In this document: in pieces, positions 1 through 5,019 of the stretch | Numbering within the stretch: the first letter of the stretch is position 1 | How the letters are laid out: the number at the start of each line of letters is the position of its first letter | NCBI GenBank assembly: GCA_022564935.1 | Contig: JADFKM010000077.1 | Span: 1-6,841 of the forward strand | DNA from: Candidatus Dadabacteria bacterium | GTDB lineage: Bacteria; Desulfobacterota_D; UBA1144; Nemesobacterales; JADFKM01 | DNA: 6,841 bases | Direction: 5' to 3' | Notes under the pieces: generated by a model | Told to the model about the DNA's origin: nothing | Seen by the model: only the letters and a program-made list of their open reading frames with translations | The model's database searches: none | Program-made: the position numbers and the translations under genes

Positions 1-51
1 CCTCCGCCGCAGCAAAAGCAGTTCCTGGAACAGCTGAGAAAGGCCTCGTGA
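1..51 (+). CDS. C-terminal end of an unidentified protein (5' truncated by window edge)
   Basis: Reading from base 1 gives 16 codons, ending in residues LEQLRKAS and a TGA at 49-51. The stop overlaps the GTG start of the next gene in a GTGA arrangement, the usual sign of translational coupling within an operon. The visible residues (proline and glutamine, then a short amphipathic stretch) are too few to identify a family. It belongs to the GC-rich left segment and so may not come from the same locus, or even the same genome, as the rest of the window. Confidence 0.5.
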   Translation, partial: PPPQQKQFLEQLRKAS

Positions 52-404
52 CTCGTTTGCTCCCGCGCCGCCCCCGGCTCCGCCTCGACCCGGACTCTTA
101 CCGCCACCTATGCCAGCAGGTGCTGGAGCGCGATGGCTGGCGCTGCCAATCCTGCGGCCGCTCTACCGACCTCCAGGTCCACCACATCCACCCTCGGGGT
201 CAGCTGGGAGCCGATGCCGAACAAAACCTCATCACCCTCCCTCACGGGCTTTGTAAGCTCTATGAGCATTATGTGAGTGCCGTAGGGTTTAAGCTCAACA
301 GAAGCCCCTGCGGGAACGGCAATTGTGTCCAACTTCTTCATCTTCGCCACTCCCTTATCGTCAACCTCGGAGGTGTGCAATTCGGCGAACTTCGAGACGC
401 TTGA
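48..404 (+). CDS. HNH endonuclease, 3' end lost at a junction near base 239
   Basis: Residues about 18-64 match the HNH/McrA nuclease fold. A helix rich in L, E and R leads into the zinc-knuckle pair CQSC (Cys33 and Cys36), the catalytic VHHIHPRG block (His45, His46), and Asn60 in the context EQNLITL. Family members continue directly with a second C-x-x-C-H knuckle, which is absent: after Leu64 (base 239) the reading frame runs antisense through the copper chaperone gene to a chance stop at 404. Genuine coding is therefore about 48-239 and the product would lack its last metal ligands, so a functional nuclease from this copy is unlikely. The GTG start overlaps the upstream stop (GTGA), with a GAGAAAGG-like ribosome site just before it. 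HNH proteins of this short type serve many roles, including standalone nucleases near mobile elements and restriction genes; the role here is unknown. Confidence 0.6.
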   Translation: MTRLLPRRPRLRLDPDSYRHLCQQVLERDGWRCQSCGRSTDLQVHHIHPRGQLGADAEQNLITLPHGLCKLYEHYVSAVGFKLNRSPCGNGNCVQLLHLRHSLIVNLGGVQFGELRDA

Positions 405-617
405 ACTCACGCCCACGAGCCTGTCGTCTTCATCACCCGTGTTGGCGATAACCATGTACCCGGCGGCTACAGACGACACCGGAGGCACCTCCCGTACCCA
501 GGCCCCTTTTATCTCAATCGACGGAGCGCCGAGAGATGAATACGGAAATAGAACAGCCGGGGCTAATACCCACCAAATCCAGGTCTTCAAAAATTCCACA
601 GTCAGCTTTGCTAACAC
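108..617 (-). CDS. PCu(A)C-family periplasmic copper chaperone, C-terminus replaced at a junction
   Basis: PCu(A)C proteins carry Cu(I) in the periplasm and help load the CuA centre of cytochrome c oxidase, often with Sco. An N-terminal hydrophobic stretch (residues about 11-30) looks like a signal peptide or anchor. The copper motif H(M)-X10-M-X21-H-X-M is present: His81, then Met93, His115 and Met117 at exactly the family spacing. The domain is recognisable to the REGDEV block (residues 126-131), where family members continue with a last beta strand. Here the sequence becomes alanine-rich and unrelated, because from about base 239 downward it is antisense to the HNH gene. Genuine coding is thus about 225-617. 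It begins with GTG one base after the Sco stop; AAGGAGG at 631-637 lies 13 bases upstream, a rather long spacing. It is surely co-expressed with the Sco gene. Confidence 0.8.
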   Translation of the reverse strand: MLAKLTVEFLKTWIWWVLAPAVLFPYSSLGAPSIEIKGAWVREVPPVSSVAAGYMVIANTGDEDDRLVGVSSSVSKFAELHTSEVDDKGVAKMKKLDTIAVPAGASVELKPYGTHIMLIELTKPVREGDEVLFGIGSQLTPRVDVVDLEVGRAAAGLAAPAIALQHLLA

Positions 618-618
618 C

Positions 619-1230
619 CTAATTCAAAACCCTCCTTATGTCTCGAGCGATCATACCGGGCTCTGAGTCCTGCTGAGAGTACCTGAGATACCGCCTGCCC
701 CCGGGTGTGATAAGAAAAACCGAAGACGTGTGGTTCATCAAGTAGCCGGACTTCGAGTCGTCCTCATCCGCCCTGGCGAAAAAGACGTGATAACTGGAAG
801 CTACGTGCTCGATATCTTCCATAGTGCCGGTAAGACCCAGGAATTCCTCACCGTAATACGTCACGTATTCACGCAGCCTCTCTACCGTGTCGCGCTCAGG
901 GTCGACCGTTATGAACAGCACCCTCACTCTACTTCGCAGCTCCCCAAGCAAGTCCATGACTTCGTTCAAGCGGCGCATCGTTGTAGGGCACACGTCCGGG
1001 CAATTGGTGAAGCCAAAAAACATTAGCACCGCCTTGCCCCTGAAATCGCTCAGTTCGACAGTTTCGCCGTTGTGGGCCTTAAGTGTAAAAGGAGGCGCCT
1101 CCACTTCCCTAACCGTCCCGTAATAGCCACCGCCCCCATAGCTCCGCAGCATCCACAAAACTCCGACTCCCAGGAGCATAAAAACAAGCGCCGCCACCCA
1201 TGCAATTTTTAAAATCCTTAAACGATTCAT
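619..1230 (-). CDS. Sco1/SenC-family copper-binding thioredoxin-like protein
   Basis: Sco proteins are membrane-anchored, thioredoxin-fold copper chaperones and thiol reductases that build the CuA site of cytochrome c oxidase. Counting from the ATG at 1230 (203 residues), residues about 3-27 form one N-terminal transmembrane anchor. The fold follows, with the copper motif NCPDVCP (Cys77 and Cys81) after the strand VLMFFGFT, the conserved FITVDPERDT segment, and the distal ligand His167 in NHTSSVFLI. All three copper ligands are present. Length is normal for bacterial Sco. An in-frame GTG four codons upstream (1242) is possible, but AGGGTGG eight bases before the ATG favours the ATG. The stop is TAG at 619-621, and the PCu(A)C gene starts one base later, so the two form a copper-delivery operon. 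It lies 140 bases downstream of purB on the same strand; no clear terminator or promoter was seen between them. Confidence 0.93.
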   Translation of the reverse strand: MNRLRILKIAWVAALVFMLLGVGVLWMLRSYGGGGYYGTVREVEAPPFTLKAHNGETVELSDFRGKAVLMFFGFTNCPDVCPTTMRRLNEVMDLLGELRSRVRVLFITVDPERDTVERLREYVTYYGEEFLGLTGTMEDIEHVASSYHVFFARADEDDSKSGYLMNHTSSVFLITPGGRRYLRYSQQDSEPGMIARDIRRVLN

Positions 1231-1370
1231 AACTAAAACCACCCTGTTAAGCGGCCGCTCAAACCCGTCTCACCATGCGGCTTCATCAGGCTCCATCGCA
1301 AATACACGCAGGTTGCTCTAAACATAATGGGATATAAACAGGGGTGAGCTTCACGGCAGCGCTTCAGCCC

Positions 1371-2666
1371 TTACTCCCTGAAGACCCTCTCGAATATGTA
1401 ATCCACGTATTCCAGGTCCTTCTCAGGACTGAAACACTCCTCGAGCTCTCGTGGCGAAAGCCTGTCGCTAACTTCGGGGTCCATAAGGAGCAGGTCCTGG
1501 AAATTGACCTTTTCCCGCCAGCACTTCATGGCGTTTTTCTGAACACATTCATAGGCTTCCTCCCTCGACATGCCGCCCTCGATGAGCTTAAGGAGAACTT
1601 TCTGCGAAAAGATCAGACCCTTTGTAAGCCACAGGTTCCTTTCCATATTCTCGGGGTACACGTTCAGGCCACTCAAAAGTTCGGCGAGCCTCACAAGCAT
1701 GAAGTCCAAAAGCGTCGTGCTGTCGGGGCCGATTATCCTTTCGGCTGAAGAATGGCTGATGTCGTGCTCGTGCCAAAGCGGTATGTTTTCGAGCGCGGCC
1801 ACGGCGTAGGAGCGAACCAACCGAGACAGACCCGTCAGGTTCTCAGAGATTATGGGGTTCCTCTTATGCGGCATCGCAGAGGAGCCCTTCTGTCCCTCGG
1901 TGAACGGCTCCTCGAGCTCGAGCACCTCGGTTCTCTGATAATGCCTTATCTGTACCGCAATCCTCTCAATTACCCCCGCAATGACGGCAAGGGTCAGAAA
2001 GAAATCGGCGTGTATGTCCCGCTGGACTATTTGAGTCGAAATACGGGCGGGCCTTAAACCCAGAAGCTTGCACGCATACTCTTCAACGGTGGGAGGAATG
2101 TTGGCGAAGGTGCCCACCACTCCCGAAATCTTCCCCACGGTTATCTCCTCCCTTGCCCTTTTCATTCTCTTCAAGTTCCTCCTCATCTCATCAAACCACA
2201 CTGCAAATACAAGCCCCATTGTGGTGGGCTCGGCATGCACGCCGTGAGAGCGGCCTATAATGGGGGTGTTTTTGTAAGTGCAGGCAAGCTTTGTCAACTC
2301 CTCCATTACGCCCTGAATGTCCTCGATGAGGATGTCGGAGGAATCCCTTAGCTGCATTGCGAACGCCGTATCAAGCACATCCGAAGAAGTCATGCCGAGG
2401 TGAACGTAGCTTGACTCCTCCCCTATTTGCTCCCCGACGGCCGTGAGAAACGAAATCACGTCGTGCTTCAGGGTCTTCTCGAGCTCTTCTATCCGCTCAA
2501 GCTTGAAACCGGCGCGCTCCTTGATGACCCTGAAGGCCTTCTCCGGTATGCGCCCCTCCTCGACCCAGGCTTTACATACGGCCAGCTCCACGCTGAGCCA
2601 GTTGTTATATTTAGACTCGTCCGTCCATATTTTCGACATTTCCTCTCTCGAGTATCTAGGGATCAA
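1371..2666 (-). CDS. purB: Adenylosuccinate lyase
   Basis: PurB acts twice in purine synthesis, cleaving SAICAR to AICAR plus fumarate and adenylosuccinate to AMP plus fumarate; it works as a cytosolic homotetramer. The product is 431 residues, the usual bacterial length. Family landmarks are clear: N-terminal MIPRYSREEMSKIW, His68 in LKHDV, YVHLGMTSSDVLDT (88-100), His141 in GRSHGVHAEPTTMG, and the fumarase/aspartase superfamily signature GSSAMPHKRNP (261-271) with the catalytic serine loop. The HEHDISHSSAER segment follows at 299-310. All catalytic positions are intact. The start is TTG, fixed by alignment to the family N-terminus and by GGAGG at 2677-2681, ten bases upstream. TTG overlaps the stop of the upstream hydrolase gene (TTGA), so translation is probably coupled. 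The neighbouring copper genes have no evident functional link. Confidence 0.97.
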   Translation of the reverse strand: MIPRYSREEMSKIWTDESKYNNWLSVELAVCKAWVEEGRIPEKAFRVIKERAGFKLERIEELEKTLKHDVISFLTAVGEQIGEESSYVHLGMTSSDVLDTAFAMQLRDSSDILIEDIQGVMEELTKLACTYKNTPIIGRSHGVHAEPTTMGLVFAVWFDEMRRNLKRMKRAREEITVGKISGVVGTFANIPPTVEEYACKLLGLRPARISTQIVQRDIHADFFLTLAVIAGVIERIAVQIRHYQRTEVLELEEPFTEGQKGSSAMPHKRNPIISENLTGLSRLVRSYAVAALENIPLWHEHDISHSSAERIIGPDSTTLLDFMLVRLAELLSGLNVYPENMERNLWLTKGLIFSQKVLLKLIEGGMSREEAYECVQKNAMKCWREKVNFQDLLLMDPEVSDRLSPRELEECFSPEKDLEYVDYIFERVFRE

Positions 2667-3415
2667 ATTTCCAGCACCTCCCCGATTTTGTTCCTGGGCG
2701 CTACGGATATTCCAACGTGCCCAGAGCCCTCCAGTGCCAGAACGCCCAGGGCAGCGTCAACCGCAATATTCTCCGAGTTGTTCACCTTGCTCATATGGGC
2801 GAGCACGACATAGCTGAGCCCCCCGTGCAAAAGGCTCCTGAGAAGACCGGCTGCTTCGTTGTTCGAAAGATGGCCCAGCCTGCCCTTAATCCTCTGCTTT
2901 AGCTCCCAGGGATAGGGACTGTAGCTGAGGAGCCTTTCATCGTGGTTGAATTCGATCACAAGGGCGTTAGAATCCCTGAGTCTCTCCCTCAGCAGTGCCG
3001 TGACGCAGCCGACGTCTGTGGCTACGCCCAATTTCTTCTCCCCCGCTTCGATCGTGAAGCAGACAGGGTCAAGGGCGTCATGGGAGACGGAGAACGGAGT
3101 AACCGTTATATCGTTAATCTCAAACTCCGAAGCGCTGTCGAACTCCCTCAAATCCCCTACCTTACCGTCCCACAGCGATCGGGTAGATGAGGCGACGTAG
3201 ACGGGATTGGGAAGGTTGGTTATCGCGCTTGAGTGGTCCGCGTGCTCATGGGTGACTATGACCGAGTCTATCTCCCCGATTTCGGTCCCGATCTTTTTCA
3301 GCCTGAGGCTCAGCTGCCTCGGGCTTATTCCGGCATCCACAAGTATCTTTGTCCTTCCTGTATCTATATAGAGGGAATTGCCTGAGCTTCCGCTGGCGAG
3401 GGTACAAAATTTCAT
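2663..3415 (-). CDS. WalJ/YycJ-type metallo-beta-lactamase-fold hydrolase
   Basis: This is a 250-residue protein of the metallo-beta-lactamase fold. It starts with FCTLASGSSGNSLYI and LVDAGIS, as in the WalJ (YycJ) group. The metal motif HxHxDH is THEHADH (His56, His58, Asp60, His61). Further ligand or core positions are His112 (SVSHDA), Asp134 (ATDVG), the NHDERLL block (157-163), YPWELKQRI, GHLSN (His182) and LAHMSK (His207); the set is complete. B. subtilis YycJ is reported to be a 5' exonuclease-like DNA repair enzyme and is encoded near the WalRK two-component system; here it stands alone with purB, so the cellular role is inferred from family only. The ATG at 3415 has a poor ribosome site. 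A TTGAGT-N16-TATATT promoter candidate lies about 26-53 bases upstream. Its stop overlaps the purB start. Confidence 0.9.
   Translation of the reverse strand: MKFCTLASGSSGNSLYIDTGRTKILVDAGISPRQLSLRLKKIGTEIGEIDSVIVTHEHADHSSAITNLPNPVYVASSTRSLWDGKVGDLREFDSASEFEINDITVTPFSVSHDALDPVCFTIEAGEKKLGVATDVGCVTALLRERLRDSNALVIEFNHDERLLSYSPYPWELKQRIKGRLGHLSNNEAAGLLRSLLHGGLSYVVLAHMSKVNNSENIAVDAALGVLALEGSGHVGISVAPRNKIGEVLEI
2677..2681 (-). promoter_or_regulatory. Ribosome binding site that decides the purB TTG start
   Basis: On the minus strand the sequence GGGGAGGTG precedes TTG (2666-2664), with ten bases between GGAGG and TTG. It lies inside the last codons of the WalJ-like gene. With the conserved PurB N-terminus beginning at this codon, it supports an unusual TTG start rather than the internal ATG nine codons later. 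Confidence 0.7.
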
Positions 3416-3440
3416 ATGTCGTTAAGAAACCAGGTTATAG

Positions 3441-3468
3441 AATATAACTAAATTGCGCAATCACTCAA
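3441..3468 (-). promoter_or_regulatory. Candidate sigma-70-type promoter for the WalJ-like gene and purB
   Basis: On the minus strand TTGAGT (3468-3463) and TATATT (3446-3441) are separated by 16 bases. Transcription would start about 20 bases before the ATG at 3415. This is a visual consensus match only; the surrounding sequence is AT-rich, so chance matches are possible. Confidence 0.45.
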
Positions 3469-3650
3469 CCATTGAATTCTACCCATTAAATCCAGACAAA
3501 CCAATGCCTCGTGGCACAATAATTAGGTTTATCGCGCATTGAACTGACCGGGAGTTTTAACCGTGTACGACCCCGCCGCGGCCTGTCCGGAAGAGCGTAG
3601 TTGTTGTCAGGACAGAAAATGGGTGCTAGATTGAATATGTAATAAATTTT

Positions 3651-3679
3651 TTGTTGAACCAGGCTTTGAAACTTATAAA
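3651..3679 (+). promoter_or_regulatory. Candidate sigma-70-type promoter for the MCE gene
   Basis: TTGTTG (3651-3656) and TATAAA (3674-3679) are separated by 17 bases, the optimal spacing, in an AT-rich context. The -10 box matches consensus at five of six positions and the -35 at three. If used, the transcript would carry an untranslated leader of about 160 bases before the ATG at 3846. A second possible -10 (TATAAC, 3823-3828) close to the gene has no convincing -35 partner. Confidence 0.4.
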
Positions 3680-3845
3680 GACAGTGTCGGGAAGTTCGGA
3701 GGTCTTGGAAGGGTGAAGGGAAACCCGGAGCCTTTAAGAAAGTATTATCGAGAGTGGAAACATCCGTTTTTAGAAACTCAAGGGTAAACTGAGCTCCCCG
3801 GCAATCATAGCTATTACTTCGGTATAACAAGAGTGACACAACTCT

Positions 3846-4259
3846 ATGAAAAACAAACTAACCGCGGCGCTTGTTATTTTCATAATCGCCCTCGCAGCCT
3901 TCATCATCTATCCACTCCTAAGCCAAGGGAAAATAGTAATCAAATTCGACAGGGCGCCCGGAGTTGTAGAAGGCTCCAAGCTCCTCTACAAGGGGACCGG
4001 CATCGGCGTGGTATCGAAAGTAAATACCGACGATAAAAACAGAACCCTAGCCTATGCAGCCATTCACAAAGACTACCGTGAGACGGTCAATTCCAGCGCT
4101 GCCTTCATAGTCGAGGGCCCGGAGTACAAAAGCGAGAGCAAAACTGTAAGGAACATCACAGTGGAAGTGCTCGATCCCAACGCACCTCCCCTTAAAAACG
4201 GGCAAATTGTTGAAGGCTACTCCTCCAGGTTGGACTTCATGTACCGCTCCGGCAAGTAG
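3846..4259 (+). CDS. Small stand-alone MCE (MlaD-like) domain protein
   Basis: The protein has 137 residues. Residues about 5-26 form one hydrophobic N-terminal helix (LTAALVIFIIALAAFII), a membrane anchor with the rest in the periplasm. The remainder reads as one MCE/MlaD domain: IVIKFDRAPGVVEGSKL and YKGTGIGVVSKV (the F..A.G...G..V.Y.G...G.V pattern), then a strand ending in IHKDYRETVNSSAAFIVEG, and ITVEVLDPNAPPLKNGQIVEG. MCE proteins form hexameric rings that move lipids between membranes, usually with an MlaE-type permease and MlaF-type ATPase; neither is in this window. The domain is followed by almost no C-terminal region, shorter than E. coli MlaD (183 residues). After the TAG stop the same frame stays open for 28 more codons (see the next entry). 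The ribosome site is weak. Confidence in the fold is moderate, because the match is from memory of the pattern. Confidence 0.72.
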   Translation: MKNKLTAALVIFIIALAAFIIYPLLSQGKIVIKFDRAPGVVEGSKLLYKGTGIGVVSKVNTDDKNRTLAYAAIHKDYRETVNSSAAFIVEGPEYKSESKTVRNITVEVLDPNAPPLKNGQIVEGYSSRLDFMYRSGK

Positions 4260-4274
4260 ACATTTCGGAGGGCA

Positions 4275-4346
4275 ATGAAGGATTTCAAGGATATGTTTGA
4301 AGAGCCCTCGAAAGATAAAGAGAGCGAGGGGAATGGGCAGAACTAA
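4275..4346 (+). CDS. Charged 23-codon small ORF in frame with the MCE gene
   Basis: ATG at 4275 opens a 23-codon frame ending in TAA at 4344-4346. Its product begins MKDFKDMFEEPSKDK and is strongly charged and hydrophilic, with a likely short amphipathic helix. GGAGG (4267-4271) lies just three bases before the ATG, closer than usual. It is in the same frame as the MCE gene and separated from that gene's TAG by only five codons. It may therefore be a separate micropeptide, the former C-terminal tail of the MCE protein cut off by a nonsense change, or a readthrough tail. No family is recognised. Confidence 0.35.
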   Translation: MKDFKDMFEEPSKDKESEGNGQN

Positions 4347-4366
4347 GGGAAGGGGGTGGATTTAAC

Positions 4367-4389
4367 GCGCTTGAAAACCGCCCAAGCGC
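4367..4389. repeat. Perfect 7-bp inverted repeat (GCGCTTG / CAAGCGC)
   Basis: GCGCTTG at 4367-4373 and CAAGCGC at 4383-4389 are perfect reverse complements around a 9-base loop. The stem is GC-rich and would be stable in RNA or DNA. Neither strand has a T-tract after it, so it is not a standard intrinsic terminator. It lies 20 bases after the small ORF and could protect or shape the 3' end of the MCE transcript, or be a protein-binding site. Confidence 0.5.
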
Positions 4390-4427
4390 CAAAAGTGGGT
4401 TAACAGGCAACGGGGTTAAAGGGGGGA

Positions 4428-4473
4428 GTAAGTATGCGAATGCCGCGGCCACCGGTACATCCCCTATACTTAC
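4428..4473. repeat. Perfect 8-bp inverted repeat (GTAAGTAT / ATACTTAC) upstream of the membrane protein gene
   Basis: GTAAGTAT (4428-4435) and ATACTTAC (4466-4473) are perfect reverse complements, 30 bases apart. The interior holds the palindrome GCCGCGGC (4442-4449). A run of six G just before the left arm (4421-4426) could pair with CCCC just before the right arm (4461-4464), which would make an alternative or pseudoknotted fold. The right arm ends 12 bases before the ATG at 4486, so folding or protein binding could affect expression of the gene pair that follows. Confidence 0.5.
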
Positions 4474-4485
4474 CGAGTAAAATTA

Positions 4486-5019
4486 ATGTGCAAGAGCCGT
4501 AAGAACCTGAAGAGCCGGGCCATGTTCATTGGATGGCTTGTTCCAAGCTTATCCGCTTTAGCCGTTATGACAGTTGTTACATACCTGGGCCGAAGCTATA
4601 TCGGCACATCGTTCATACCCGAGCTCCTGTACGAATCCATACAATACTCGCCTTTTTTCGAGCCGCTCTTTGAGGGGACGGGCGAGGCCTCCGCACAAAT
4701 GGCCGCATTGCTTTCCGCTCTCATTTACTCAATCGCGGGGTTGATATCGGGCGCGGGCTACATAGCTCTGTGGAGGGCCATTAACTACAGACTACCAAAG
4801 ACCTTAGCCGTACTGTACTCAATCCTCCTGTGGGCGGTTTTCATAACGGCCTGCTTCCCAGTTTTAGGGCTCGGCTTCCTGGGCAAATACCTAACGGGGT
4901 TCCCGCCGGCTCTGCTGGTAGCGCTTCTCATCGGCTTTGTAGTGTACGGAGGTGTTCTGGGGATGGCTTTTGGGTATTTTTACAGAAATTTTACACCCAG
5001 CCCGAAGGAAACGGGATGA
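4486..5019 (+). CDS. Four-helix integral membrane protein of unknown function
   Basis: The product has 177 residues with four predicted membrane helices at about 13-34, 71-95, 105-130 and 140-166. The first loop (35-70) is acidic and aromatic (PELLYESIQYSPFFEPLFEGTGE). The N-terminus is basic (KSRKNLKSR) and the C-terminus hydrophilic. Glycine-rich helix positions such as GLISGAGY and YGGVLGMAFGY suggest tight packing. I recognise no family. A second ATG at codon 13 (4522) has AAGAG upstream and is a possible alternative start; neither site has a strong ribosome-binding sequence. The stop TGA overlaps the ATG of the next gene (ATGA at 5016-5019), so the two are almost certainly co-translated and possibly partners at the membrane. 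Confidence 0.8.
   Translation: MCKSRKNLKSRAMFIGWLVPSLSALAVMTVVTYLGRSYIGTSFIPELLYESIQYSPFFEPLFEGTGEASAQMAALLSALIYSIAGLISGAGYIALWRAINYRLPKTLAVLYSILLWAVFITACFPVLGLGFLGKYLTGFPPALLVALLIGFVVYGGVLGMAFGYFYRNFTPSPKETG
5005..5009 (+). promoter_or_regulatory. Ribosome binding site fixing the start of the HDLGH protein
   Basis: AAGGA lies six bases before the ATG at 5016, inside the last codons of the membrane protein gene. With the ATGA overlap it decides the start and rules out the longer open frame beginning at 4830. Confidence 0.7.

Larger units (their letters stand above)
3416..3845. other. 430-base divergent intergenic region without a supported gene
   Basis: This region separates the minus-strand WalJ-like gene from the plus-strand MCE gene. 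It holds one promoter candidate facing each way (3441-3468 minus, 3651-3679 plus) and a weak inverted repeat CTGTCC/GGACAG (3583-3588 and 3610-3615, loop 21). It also has an AT-rich stretch ending in six T (3645-3652) and a small hairpin directly before the MCE start. A 117-codon minus-strand frame crosses it, but its amino acid composition (patchy Arg, Pro, Cys and aromatic runs) and lack of any family resemblance argue against coding. I checked for tRNA, tmRNA, SRP RNA and RNase P landmarks by eye and saw none. Confidence 0.55.

Noticed and set aside
325-1123. Plus-strand frames opposite the PCu(A)C and Sco genes
   Set aside because: Antisense shadows; the minus-strand products have complete copper motifs.
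154-1260. Repeated GCGGCCGCTC at 154-163 and 1251-1260
   Set aside because: A ten-base GC-rich match in two unrelated contexts (HNH coding and intergenic); plausible by chance.
1344-2057. Plus-strand frames across purB
   Set aside because: They are antisense shadows of a complete, well-conserved purB.
2427-3200. Plus-strand frames across the purB start and the WalJ-like gene
   Set aside because: Antisense to intact conserved genes, overlapping each other, and without domain signals.
3583-3652. Possible intrinsic terminator (CTGTCC/GGACAG stem, later T6)
   Set aside because: The stem is only 6 bp with a 21-base loop and the T-run is about 30 bases away from it.
3486-3839. 117-codon minus-strand open frame in the intergenic region
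   Set aside because: No family resemblance, erratic composition, no ribosome site, and it crosses both the AT-rich stretch and the candidate plus-strand promoter; treated as chance.
3575-4450. GCCGCGGCC occurring at 3575-3583 and 4442-4450, each followed closely by CCGG
   Set aside because: Two copies of a short GC-rich palindrome upstream of two genes could be an operator, but two copies are too few to call a motif.
4830-5015. 62-codon upstream extension of the HDLGH protein frame
   Set aside because: It lies wholly inside the membrane protein gene in another frame and has low-complexity residues; ATG 5016 has the overlap and ribosome site.
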